Source: Sordariomycetes sp. S80-01Y (taxonomy: Eukaryota; Ascomycota; Sordariomycetes). Taken from it: a DNA stretch of 64,000 nucleotides. The translations under genes were made by a program, and so were the position numbers. The notes beneath the pieces were generated by a model. The model was not told the DNA's origin and made no database searches. It worked only from the letters and a program-made list of their open reading frames with translations. Shown here in pieces: positions 11,942 through 23,893 of this stretch. Where the stretch lies: assembly GCA_037042185.1 (NCBI GenBank), contig JAXQJY010000027.1:2046001-2110000 (forward strand), written 5' to 3'. Within the stretch, counting starts at the first letter, position 1, and the number at the start of each line of letters is the position of its first letter.

Positions 11942-14900
11942 AAGCCTCTGGGGCTTGCCTGATTTCACGATGGATGATTTGACTAGGACCAAGAGCGAGG
12001 CGTTTGGAGGTAAATTGAACTTGATTGATCCGTATGCCAATGGTGGCGCTTAGGCAGCGGGACTTATGCTGTTGTGAAGCTTTCTCCACGTCTGGCCGCT
12101 TGTTCTATGCAGGCGTTTGGGTGTATCCTTGTGATGCTTCCCCTGAGCCAAGCGCCCTTTTCGCCGCAGCTCAAGCTCTGGGGGTTGACCCTCAGATGAA
12201 AGGAGCCAAGGGGTGTGTTCGCAGCAAGTCTTGGACAATTGAAGAGCTGCGAACCTAGCTCAACGTCCTGATCTCCCCTGGGCGATCACTAAGACTGCGG
12301 AGCATTCGCTCCTCCACGAACCTGCCTCAACCGGCCCGCGGCCGCCGAACCTAGATGGACTCATTGTGCTCGTAGTCGGGCTTTCGCAGTCCGGCGCCCG
12401 TGAAACACCCGAGCGAGCTATATGCGGTCCCTCGGGGCATCCCAGCGCTGCGCGTAGTTTTGATCCCCTGTCGCCGTAAATCGTACCTCGCTCTCGGTCA
12501 ATTCAGTCCCACAGACGGCCCAGCAACACAGCCGCCTCCCGACCAGTGTAGCAATCCCAGCAGCCCCAGAAGCCAAGCCCACACAGCCACGCCCTGGCCG
12601 CACCCCAACTGAAGGCTATGGGCCGCTGCAAGCCCAAAACGTGTGTTCCCGAGAGGTACGCGCGAGGGGCATCACCAGTCGCTGTCAGGATGGGCCACGC
12701 GTCTCTTCTGAAAGCCACCCAGCTTGGCTGATCCCTTGATCCTTGGGAGGCGTGCGGTTACTAGTGTGCGGATGTTTTTGTCGATCTGCTGCTGCTTGTC
12801 GCTTGTTTTTGAACCAGACGAGGGGATTGGGGGATGCTCGGTGCGAAAACTCGCTTGGCTCGCGTTGCGAGCCTTCACTTTCGTAGCGAATCCGAGGATC
12901 CTGGTTGTGCTGCAAGTTGTCGGGTCTGTACCGAGAGCAGCGCTGTCCCTGCGAGGGAAAGGCCAAATATGACACTGGGGCTCGCTCATTGGGTTCAAGT
13001 GATTTGCGAGGAGTTCATTAGACTGGCTGCACTTTCCCGCTCTATATGCGCACTCCCTGGCCCCTCAATTTCAACACAACGTTGGTAGCCTTCGCTTTCC
13101 CTCTGGGGATGGCGCTCTTCCGTGATCAAGGAAGACTGCGGGGCTGGCCCCTACGGCGTACTTAGGCCTCAGACGGAGAGCCGAGCTCCTCGTATCTCGT
13201 GTTTTTATACGCAACCTTAGGCACCGGTTGTTGGTCCGCACGATAGGCTTGCCAAGCAGTATCTACCCCAGCGATACCCTGGCTCGATATGGAGAGGGGA
13301 CCGCAGAAAACGACAGAGAAAGGGCCTGCGACTCATCTTTTTAGCCGTGTTCGATACTTTGCAGGGAGCTCCTTGAATCAATCCCATTCGGCATTTGTGA
13401 GCGAGCCGTACACGTAGTAGATCTAGCGCACCCGTGCCTGTTGAACACCACACCCGGTGGTTCCAAGGGCGGAGAACCAGTAACAAGAGCATCTTTGCGC
13501 GATAGATAGCTAGTCAAATACATTCTAGCTCCGTATGAGTAGGCTCACAGCGCTACTTGTCGTAATATAAGACACCATCATATCTAGACCGTCCCACGGG
13601 TTCTCAACCCTCCGCCGCGGTCTTGCTCTTCACGCTCGATCCAAAGTCTTCATCAGATCACCCGTCACAGTCCTTGCTTTGCACTCCAAGGGAACAAGGT
13701 TAGTTACTGGTGCTCTTTACCTTGAGGCGAGGCGGGCATGTTTCGGAAGCTTCTGGTTTGCGGTAGCGGGAATGATTAGAACAGCAGCCAGGCGACTGTT
13801 TGAGCAGTCCGATTCGTCAAGGCGCCTTCCACACACATCTAAACGCACCCGTCGATATATTTCAAAAGATTTGCTAATGAGGGTAGCGTTATCAACGATA
13901 ATCCTGGTGCCGATGACTACCCGTTCGACCTAGAAGCCACGGAGGGATTATACAATGAACGCCACAGCCAGAAAACACTTTAGCTTTGGATGTCTCCCCG
14001 AGCCATCAATAGCCCAATTATACTGTCTCCGCCAATTTATGATCTTCACTTCGGATGAAACCGCAACTAGTTAGAAGCCCTGGGCGTGTCATCCCATTGA
14101 TGAGAACCTCGACAAGACTGCGATACACCGTTCGGCTGCGACTACACGCCGCTGCGCTGGAGCGGCCTCTTCTAGATGCCCTTTCAACCCGCTCTTGCTA
14201 GCAGCGTCAACAAAAGGCGTTCGTGTATAGGTAGCTAAAGATTGTATGGCTTGGTCTCGCCCCTTCCTCAGAGGGATTCTTGGACGTGGCTGTGTATACG
14301 CGGCGTCAATGCAAGATCTAAAATGGTTGAGCCGGTGACATCTATAGCTTTGTAGAAGCATTTCGAAGGGTTTGGGCATTTTGAAGGGTTTCGATCTGCA
14401 CTGCCATGTCTAAAAACAAGTATCCGAAGCAGCCAGGCTTCTTAAGAACGAGGAAGAGACAGGCGCACTTTAGCTGAAAGAATGCGAGCACATGCATTTA
14501 TACTGCGAAATAAGCTCGACTGGCTTGCAAGAGACTCTCGTTTGAGAAGAACTTTGTATCTTCTAGAGCCTTCTGCCAGAAGGTCCGGCGAGGATCGAGC
14601 TCACACTCGCCTGGATCTTGAACCCTTAAACGTTGTGGCGTGACACCCACGTGCGGTGGGCCCTTAGTCGTTTTCAAGATTGCCGGAGAGATTCACTTTG
14701 TGAACCCTAGATCTGAAACCTTGAGCTTTCTTCTTCCGAGGCTCTCCTAGCGGCAAGCCATATTCGCCCAAGCATATGATCTGTTGTCTCCTCTAGCTCC
14801 TTGTATACACAGCAAGAGTCAGATTCGTAGAGCTACCAGACACCAGTACAAACCGATAGCAGGCACAGGACAAACTTGGCACGACTTCGGATGTGAAACA

Positions 14901-16060
14901 AGCCAGGAGAATATGGTATTCCCCCTCTCCGACCGTGCTCTCGACGCCTGCTTTAGTTGGTCTATCGTTGTTGGCCGTCCCTGGAAGCCGGCACTGAACC
15001 CGAGCCCTTGCCTGTTTGGGAGACGAAAATGGGGCCGTTCCGGGTTAGTGGGGCCGTTGTCTGTTTGTCCACCGTTGGTTCTGCCCTAATCGGATCTGAT
15101 AACACGGGCTTCTAATTGCACCTCTATCAGACAAAGCACCCGAGGTAGAAGATCGAGTTGTATGTGCACAATCTCACCTTGGAGGGGCCGATAGGGGTTC
15201 AGGTCCGGCGCTCAAAGTCAAAGGGGTCTCGAATGGGCCCTGTCCGTCGGCAGGCCGAGAAAGCCCGTGGAAAGCACAGTCGGTGAAAAAAGCGCACGTG
15301 AGGATCTATCAGAAGTAAGACGCGGTACGATGGCGAGCTGCTGGAAACCCAGACGGAACAGAGTCATCCCACATTGACGCTCGTTGCTTGTTCCTCGGCC
15401 TGCCGTCAGCTTGCATCGTTCGGCAAGCGAGGCGCAGAGGACGGCTGCTACTCGCTGGCACCGTATACGCGTTTCCAAAGCAGCGTGAACGCGCTAGACA
15501 GCTGAGGAGTCACGGCGTCGAGTGCCCGCCATTGGATTGCGGTCGTGCAACGTGATCGATACTCGGAAACTCGTAAACTGCCCACATTGCGCACCGCACG
15601 TGTCAAGCTGACACCCGCTGCGAGGTCCCTTGAGGGGTCTAATTTGAGGATAGGGGAAGGCCGCAGATCCCTCACCACTGCCACCCACCTCTCGGCCCGT
15701 GCATCTGGCAACAGTAATTTCCATCACGTCGAAATGAGTCGCGATGAGCAAGTTCCCGACCCCGGGACCCCGTCGTTTGGGTCCAACGGCCACTAGGGCT
15801 GATGATGGGCTGGCTCTTCCTCTCGTCCAGAGCAGCGCCCCGTGACCCGTCTCAGACGCTGCAAGGGGGGAGCGGGTTACAAATAAACGCGCGCGCGCGG
15901 AGTCGAAGCCCTTGCCCGAAGAGGCAAGCTATGATTTCGGTCTCGCGTCAGGGCCAAATCCCACCTCAGGCGGCGGCGCACGGGACGCCGTGGACCCTCC
16001 CCATCGCCCGGAGCCCACCAAGACCCCGAAATCCGGTGTCTTTCCCACTGTTTTCGTCCG

Positions 16061-16087
16061 TCTGGCTCGTCTGGCTCGTCTGGCTCT
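16061..16087. repeat. Tandem repeat, three 9-bp units
   Basis: Three consecutive copies of tctggctcg, the last ending in t instead of g. It lies in the gene-free stretch; no function is apparent and replication slippage is the likely origin. Confidence 0.9.
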
Positions 16088-16953
16088 CCGCCCAAGTGTC
16101 CGCAACTCCGTCGAAATTTGTCTTGGATGACATGGAGTTAGTAATTCTCAAACCACGGTCCTGAAAAGTCTGCGGGTAGCGCTGGAATGTGGCATCGCAG
16201 CAGACTCTGCAGCGGGCAAGCCACAGCGCTGCATTGGCCCTTTTTTCGGGGATGGTCTGGAAGTCTGGAGCATATGTTATGTTAGTTGGGTCTTGGCGCG
16301 ATATCCCAGGTTCGACCGAGACTTCTTCTCCTTCACGCCGTCGCAAGATAGGGGAAGCCACCTGGAGAGGGCATGCAGCACTTCAAGTAGAATTCAGCCC
16401 TGTTCAGCGGTCTCGAGTGCCACATGCCGCACTAAATGCTGAGCGAGAAGGGCCCCCGTCAGGTGAGGTGGCTTGACAGCGAAAGAGGGCCAGAGGTGTG
16501 ACGGGGCTTCTTCAGCGAATGGCTCAGCGGCATCTCCCCCCCCTTAACGCCAAACCTTAACGTGCCGGGTGCCGCTGGGGCGGGCGCTGCGTCGTCTGTT
16601 GTCAACGCCCCCCGAATTCTGTTCAGCACTCCCACGCTATCTCGACATCAGCCCCCAACTAACTGCCTGGTCGCTGCAAAGGCGTAGCATTGACTCCTTA
16701 CCTCCCGCGGGGTTGGGTCTTGCGACCTCCGAGACGCTGTCAGACGGGCTCGCGACTTGTGCTTGTGCGTGCGCAGTACTCCGTCCAGCGCGCTTTACAG
16801 CGGTGGATCACTGCGTCTGATCCCGGCCGTTGCTACAGTCACCCCCGGCCTGTCAGTCGTGGCCCCTGTGAGAGATTTGACCAGCCACTGGGGTCCCGTC
16901 CTTTTGGTCGCATTTTCGTACGAGTCCATGACGTGTGAAGCTCAAGCCGCTTG

Positions 16954-16981
16954 TTTATGCTTTCGACTTTATGCTTTCGAC
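16954..16981. repeat. Perfect 14-bp tandem duplication
   Basis: tttatgctttcgac occurs twice back to back with no mismatch. It is in non-coding DNA, probably a recent slippage event. Confidence 0.92.
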
Positions 16982-17507
16982 GGGCTGCCTGCTCAGGTAC
17001 CATAGAGCTGAGACTGTGGAATGCTGGTTCGACATCCTGTGGGGGGGAATGCTACGGGCGTCGTTTACGCCATCAAAGGTTGACTTAGGTGATGGATGCG
17101 TCCTGGGTTGGGGGTCCTCGGGCTCCTCCTCCTCCTCCTCGTTAGCATGGAGCTGTTCTTTGGTGACATGACACTGAGCCGTGGTCTGCGCTGTCTTGTT
17201 GAAGTAGGATTGGTATTAGATATTGCCGCCCCAGAGTCTATGTAGTGGTCATCGCGCAGAACGAAGCCCTTGTAAAATGTACAATCAAATCCATCCCATA
17301 CTGCTCTTGATGCTGCCCACCCCTTTCTCGAAGCGCCGGTGGAGAGATCCGCGTCACAGTGAAATATCGTAGCCAGCTCGGCGAGAGCTGTCACCCCGCC
17401 CTTGAACGCCGTGCAAAGCAGTAACAGAAGGTAGTCATAAAGTCGTGTGAAACACCTCCGCAGTACGTCCACTCCCATCCCCGCGTGGATCTTTGTGCCA
17501 ACGTGGC

Positions 17508-18795
17508 TCAGATATCGGTCCCAAAGTCCGCAGAAAAGATCATTGGGTCGCCAATGCCCATCATGGCGCCCGAGTTGTCACCGGAGAGGACGTGAGGCTT
17601 CAGCGTGCCGAAGTCAGACTCCAGGAAGCCCTGGCTCATGAGGCGCTGCTGCTCATCCTGGCTGAGCAGCTGGGGCATAGACATGGCTTGATGTTGCATG
17701 AATTGCATGGCAAATGGGTCGTTTTTGCTCGGTGCGACGCTCCAGTTGGGGAACTGAGCTACCGCAGGCGAAGGTTGCGAAGAAGAGCTCGACGTCTTGG
17801 TCGACTGTCCTGCCATAGCAGGAGGGAACATGGCTGCGTTGTCTGGCGAAGGGCCAAAGTCGAAATCCGTGTTTGTCGTGGTGAAGCTCTGAGGGCTCAT
17901 GCTCACCATGTTGCCCTTGTTGGCTCCCCCAAAGGCGGCAGCCCTGTAGTCGGTTTCGAAATCGGAGTGGTCCAGCTCGTCGCTTGAGGCCCTCGTGAAG
18001 CTTTGGGCGCTAGAAGAGTTTTGCGAGGTCATGGTGACAGCCGACATGGGTTCGGGACCGTTGGCATCCTCCAAGCGTTGCTGTTCTTCCAGTTGCAGAG
18101 CAAGCTCGTGCATGCCTCTCTCATCCTCGGGGAAGACGGAGTGTACAGGCAGGTCGATGTCGGAGTTTGGGCGTATGCACCCTAGCTTCTGGGCGATATC
18201 GTGGATGACGGGTTGGCCTCGGTCGTTGAGCTCGGGCTCCCCCAGGTCCCACGACTGGTTGCTGCGGACCATGGAGTAGAGTTTGTGAACAGTAGCGATG
18301 AGCGCGAACTGGGTGTTCTCGAGGACTTCGGCGTAGCTGGGGAAGGTGTTAGATAGAGTTTGGGAGGTCTGCGGGGTGCTAGACGACGGGGGCGGTGACA
18401 TACCCTTTCGGCAACTGCTTGTACTCCATCTTCTTCCTGACACCAGCTGTGCAGACGAGGCCATCGTCCTTGCACCGCTTACATGGGAATTCGCCGTCGC
18501 ACTGAATCTGTCAATGACCTTGATCACCAAGCAATGGAACAATTGAACACACCTTTGTCTTCTTCATGCGACATCGTTCGCATGCCTTCCAGACACGCTT
18601 ATGCCTTGCGTCCATGCCCGCACCTTGTGTAACGTGGTCATGGTGGTGGGCGTGGGCGGCGTTCCCCGTAGAGCCAGCGCGCTTCGAGATTCGGTTTGCG
18701 GGCTTGGTCGACTTCGTGCTGGACGATGTGCTCTTTCTTGACAGTGCAGCTTTGGGGTCTTCCGCCGGAGGCGAAGGGAGGTTATGTGACCCCAT
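17508..18795 (-). CDS. Zn2Cys6 transcription factor
   Basis: Exons 18795-18553, 18501-18404 and 18336-17508 (minus strand) give 389 residues. The zinc cluster is C72, C75, C82, C88, C91 and C98 (ACERCRMKKTK, then CDGEFPCKRCKDDGLVC), with the first intron falling exactly between its two halves. After the second intron comes a segment starting GYAEVLENTQFALIAT that reads as a conserved helical region, followed by a Ser/Gln/Met-rich low-complexity C-terminus typical of activation regions. The N-terminus is basic with a His-rich patch (AHAHHHDH). It is a nuclear DNA-binding regulator; targets are unknown and I do not recognise a named orthologue. It stands alone between two long gene-free stretches, which suggests large regulatory flanks. 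Confidence 0.9.
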
Positions 18796-21700
18796 TGTAC
18801 AGGTGTTGTGTTGATAGACAAGTATTACCAGACTCGAGGCGTCAGGTGTTGGTGTAAGTGAGACAGGGCACAAGTCGGGTAGGACAGGTATGTATACTGG
18901 GCAACAACCCACTCTTCGAAGACCAAGATGCTATTAAGGGGCCAAGAGAATCTTAGAAGAAGACTGATAGACCCGAGGACTCGGAATGGTATGTGTTGTG
19001 AGGAACGTCGAGACAAGGGGAGCTTTCTCGAAAGCAGCTTATGTGAGGCCGCGGAGGGTTTAATAAAGGATACGGTGTGCCCCCCAGCAGCTGCTGCCAC
19101 AGCACCTGGCTTACAGAAGAGTCTGCTGGCGCCGGTTGCGGGTTCTCAAGTTGCGTGAGCGCGCGATCGGTCTTGATGGGTCGCCGGGGCGTGGCTGTAG
19201 AAGGTCGGCCAGGTCTTTATGTCCGAGAGGGCGAGGGCACCAATGTACTGCCGCAAGGAGGGGTGGGGACAGACAGCCTGACGGGATAGTCCCAGAAGCG
19301 GCCGGGCCCAGCTCCAGGCGCTGTCGTGGCTTGGAGTCGCTCTCGCAAAACCCGCTGACAATTCTCCCTTTTCGAGTGCGACAGAGAACTCAAAGTCCGC
19401 CTTTTGTCAGCGGACTCGGAACGACCCTGGGCCTACAACCGATGGCAACTGGATGTGGGGTAACGGGGCTTCTATGTAATGCGCGCGCGCTGACGCTCTT
19501 TTGCCCGCAGCGTTGAGTATTTGCAATTAAGACGCGCGAGGGATATGAGATGCCGTGGCTTCGTGCTCTCGACGGCAAGGCTGCAGTACGTAGTTGTCTG
19601 CTGCTGCCGATGAAGCGCTGAATTCAGGTCCGAACTCCACACAACGGTAGGAGAAACGGGCTTCATGAATGCGAACGCCGAACTTGTACACTGAAGTCGC
19701 CGAGGTTTAGGTGTGGCGGTCTAGATGGTCCTCCTGGGACGGGATTGGCAACGGCAAGCCCAAGAAGCTTCAGACTCTTGGAGATGTGCTAATGACGCAG
19801 GAATGTGTGCCAGACCGAGAGGCCAATGGGTCCCCCCGAGCAAATCTGACAAGTGGAGTGCCAGATTGATAGCAACGACGACGGCTCGAGAGACGGGATG
19901 CTTTTCTTCACGCTGGCTGATGAAGTTTAAGACGCAAACGTGGCTCGCTATCGCCCGTCATCTCGTCTCTTCGCGTTATGCAGCGTTGATTGGAGCTTGG
20001 CTAAGTTGCGGTGTTATCTCGAGTCACCTCGAATGTATGGATAGCATAATGATGAAGTCATGGAAGCTCACCTCGATGGTGACACAAAGATTTGCGGTGG
20101 GCCGCGGTGAAGCTCCAACGTTTGGAGCCCCATGACTTGTTTGTGCGTTGGTCGATAAACACGGCGCTGATCATCAAGGTACTACCGAAAAGTCTTGCTC
20201 TCAGGGACATAACGGCGCGAGAGGGCATCTCGACCGCCCAGAGTATTGAGTCATCTGTACGTCGCACAGCACCACCACCTATCCCACATCACCTCACCCT
20301 TTCACTATGCTGTAGTGCCGAGTTCGCACCGTTGCATTAGGACTCGCTACCAGTTGCACCTCCAGCTCAGCCTTTCCCTGCGGCCAGGCTAAGGCTGAAC
20401 AGCATTGAAATGCTTCGGAAGGCAAAGAGAGGCGACGAAGAGCAGATAACGGAGCCATGCGTTGCCTTACATGGGATAACCATCCATGCATGAGAAGGAG
20501 AGCTCTAGTCTCTACGGCGCTAGCTCGCGGCGGGAGTCAGTAATCGCACGGCGGAGTTCAGGAGATGCCCACCCTGGTGGGCTTCATTTATCATGGCTTC
20601 CGATGCTTTGTAATTCACCCACCGGACGGCATGGTGAGCATATTTTCGCCTCGCCCCCCAAGATTAAGTTTGTCTTGGCCTCCGAGCACTATGTGTGCTG
20701 CCACGAGGCCCTTAGCCTGCCACATCGCCTTGTGAGACCGCGTCGAGCCCGTCTGAGGCTCTGCAGGCAAGGTTGCTGCCATGGGAAAAGGCTGACACGT
20801 CTTGCCTGTACATCGAACAGTGGCTTGACAAATCGCCCTGGCTACGAGAACTCTAGAGCCTAGGCTGTACTAAGCGTGAGCATGACTACACGCCAACCTG
20901 CTCACGAAGCTCCCCCCGGTCCCTCTGTTCAGGGGGGATTCACACAATATTGATTCGCACAATATTGATTCCATCGTGTCGATCATCCGGCATGGCATGT
21001 CAGTCCGGCCTTGTGGATCCCCGGACTTAAATACGTACCGAGCCCGCTCGGACTCCGCGCCCACCGGACTTCTCCTTTCAGCCTTGAGGGTCGTGGGAAT
21101 AAAAAAATTATGAGAGAGAGAGAGTCGCAGGCCCAACGACGCGCGAGGCTTTGATGCATTGGATCATGCGAACTTGTGTGACTGACTTTTCAGCTTGCGC
21201 GGTGACTTCCTAGCGGATTTGACCATCATCTCTTTCATGCACCCCAGATTGGGCATCTTCGTAGGCATGGGCTTCACTACTAGCCTGATCGTCCCTTGTC
21301 CCTCGTACCTCAGTGGCTCCCCGAGCCCTTGGGAACATTCCCAGAGGACATTAGATTGCGACCGCGCTGGATCACATGCCGGCTTGGGTTCGAAGGCAAG
21401 GGGATCCTCGCTTCTGTCCGGGGGCCAATTCATAGACAATGCTGTGCCGTGTGGTGTAAGTGTTTTAAGGTTGGAACCATCGAAGAGAGGTCTTGGGCGT
21501 TGCGCCTCCCCGGTTGGACGATAATGAAATGAACTCGAGCGAACCGGTGCCTAACGGTGTTTTCTCGGGCTCCGCACCTTGTGCTGTTCTTCTGCTGGCC
21601 CGACGCTGTGTGGTCAACTTTGAGCGAGTGCCGGCAAGGCTTTTCAACCCTGAGGTCTCGACGCTCGGCTGTGTGATGCCCTCACATCACATCACAGCAC

Positions 21701-23893
21701 TGGGAGGACACCCTGTTGACAGAATGACGATACATCTTCGCAAGCGTCGCTTCATGTCGCGGGGGCTGGAAACGCTTACTTTCCAACAAGATTTGGCGTG
21801 GGATTCCAAAGCCTTGGTGGATAAGAGCCAGCCTTCCTAGTACCAGGGCGGAAGCATCTGCCGACCTCGACGTTGAAGCCCTACTTGGGATTACGGGTTC
21901 GTGAGATTTGTGTCGCGTCGAGCAACATCTCGGCCTCCGTCCTGCACCGCCAAGGCAAGGATCAGGCGGACATGGTAACCTCGTCATGGCGCCATTTGGC
22001 GACTCTACTGACAGATTCCAGACCGAATTAAACTTTGCGGGCACGGCTGATGTCACTGTGAATATTTTCCTCAGATAGACGCGACGCCCACTGGCCAGCC
22101 GAGGGCGGCACCATCACGGTCTGGGGTGGAGTCATCCAAGCCCCAAGTCACGCAACAAGACAAGACAGGTCTTCTAGAAAACGAATCGAATCTATTTGCC
22201 TCGCCATGTCGACGATCATCAGTCTAAGCGAGAAGCCGAGGTCGGTGCCGAGGTGTCGATGCATCGACCACCTCCACGGAAGCAATGCTGACAGCCAACA
22301 CGCCAAGAAACCCGTTCCTCGGACACCGGCACAGTGGGACGGGGGGCGTGCAATCGCAGCATCCAGGTCCGGGACCACAGTCGCAATTCCATTGTACCAT
22401 GGCATCGCTGTCCCCATGATGCCCGGGAACCATGACAGGTTAAGAGCGGGCGCGCGCGATGATGACACTGGCGGGCGAAATGCTCAGAGCTGCATGTCTC
22501 AGGGTCCAATGGCTTTCGGGGTTAGATGGGGGAAATTTCCAGGCTAGTCGATCCTGATGCTCTTCGCGCCTTCGCAAGTCCCCGACAGTATCGGGGTTTC
22601 GGGATCCGACTTTCGCCAAACTCGACGTCCACGACACCCTGTAAAGGCCGAACCATTTTCGTCGTGATCAGCGGAGATAACGCGCGGTGAATGCCATGTC
22701 CTGCCCCAAACTCCCCCAGACACACAGGCCTCGCATCGCCTTGCAGGGATTCGAGTGCGGGAGTTTCCTATTGCCTTGTTCCATGGGCGCCGTCATCCTA
22801 ATTATCTTCGTTTGAAGCTCTTGACGATGGTGCTGCTAGTGTGATGCAGCTGGCTGATACATGCCGTCTTCATCGCAGCACCCCCCTTATCCACTCTTAT
22901 CCCACCGGGCCACTATTGAATCCCGCGCCGCGAAACTCGATCGTACACTTCCGTCCGGCATCGACGTTCCGCCCCTCGCTAGCATGGTTCCTCCCCCAAA
23001 GGTGAAGTGCCTTGAGTGCGAAGAAGGGAGTGCCGTAAAACGTGGTCCCCAGCCTGACAGGTGACGGGGAGGCTTCCAACTCCACCCGCCGCCGCCGCGG
23101 ACTACTTGGGCCGAGGGCATTCGTGTTATCAATAGCACCAGCGCGGCAGATTTGCCGAGCCTCAGAGCCGCACTACTTGAGGTCTCTTGTCTGGACTATT
23201 GGGCTTGGTTGCGTTTGGATTTCTTGAGTTGCGTTCCTGAGACACACGCCAAGCTGGCCCGCCGTGTATCGTAGCGGACGATCGATCGATCGCTTAAATA
23301 TTCATGACGACAAGCTTCGTGAGATGATACGAAGATTTTTCCAGGACCTTCAGGAACTTGACGGTCCAGTCAGAGTAATTAGTTCTCTTCACATTCAACT
23401 TCGAAAGTCCAATGTGACCTCATCTCCGCGTCGACGATTTACGGCTCGAGTTATAACCACACGCTCTCGTCAGCACGTCAGAAGCACGCGTACGATGTCT
23501 TTATTGACGAGGTTGCCCAATACTGAAGCAACAGAGAACCTTATCGCAATATAACGGAGCCGCTTCCGAGCGTCCATGGTGCTTTTCAGCCTTGGACTCC
23601 AACGCCCGAAACTCTGGGTCCCTTTCGCTGCGAACCGAGGCACAAATATGGAGCATCCGTGCGGGAGTGCTTTAGGAAACCACGACTCATGACCCATGAC
23701 CTTGAGCCTCATTGACAAATGCTTTCAAACTCTGCTCGTCGGCCACCGATGACACCGAAATCCGGTTCCGTGTTGCGGAGCCTTCATCGTACCCGCTTCC
23801 CGGCTCTTCACCCGGGGCGCTGTCCGAGTACCTTGGATGCCCCGAAGGAAAAGACGCATGCAGCCCAACATTTTCTCCCAGAAGCTCTCTTCT
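18796..23893. other. 5.1-kb gene-free stretch
   Basis: The first part holds the promoter and 5' UTR of the minus-strand regulator, the last part the 3' UTR of the LanC-like gene. Between them all open frames are short and without motifs. Visible structure is limited to a repeated cacaatattgattc at 20943-20971, a GA run near 21112-21124 and a gatc run near 23280. No transposon or RNA gene was recognised. Confidence 0.5.
20943..20971. repeat. 14-bp direct repeat with 1-bp spacer
   Basis: Two copies of cacaatattgattc separated by a single g. Each copy contains the palindrome caatattg. It lies in non-coding DNA. A binding site for a dimeric factor is possible but unsupported. Confidence 0.85.

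Larger units (their letters stand above)
11942..17507. other. 5.6-kb gene-free stretch
   Basis: No open frame here has a recognisable domain, a good start context or plausible splice joins. Composition is uneven: 13.5-14.6 kb looks more A/T-rich than its flanks. Small tandem duplications occur at 16061-16087 and 16954-16981, and a short CG-dinucleotide run near 15888. Part of the right end is the 3' UTR of the minus-strand Zn2Cys6 gene that stops at 17508. I could not recognise a transposon, tRNA or other RNA gene. Confidence 0.5.

Noticed and set aside
12672-12998. Minus-strand 108-codon frame with a charged C-terminal part
   Set aside because: No motif, no codon or context support; kept only as a weak possibility.
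13855-13980. A 41-codon protein-like reading (around ADDYPFDLEATEGLYNE) in the gene-free stretch
   Set aside because: Too short, bounded by stops on both sides, with no matching neighbours; could be a decayed gene piece but cannot be identified.
14571-14640. tRNA-like T-arm and acceptor pairing on the minus strand
   Set aside because: A GTGAG/CTCGC stem with a CTCGATC loop is visible, but no A-box, D-arm or anticodon arm fits upstream.
17065-17478. Minus-strand 137-codon frame just downstream of the Zn2Cys6 gene
   Set aside because: Lies in the expected 3' UTR, contains low-complexity Arg codons from a cct repeat and shows no domain.
21311-21400. B-box-like ggttcgaaggc with an upstream cctcagtggc
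   Set aside because: No acceptor or anticodon stem can be formed between them.
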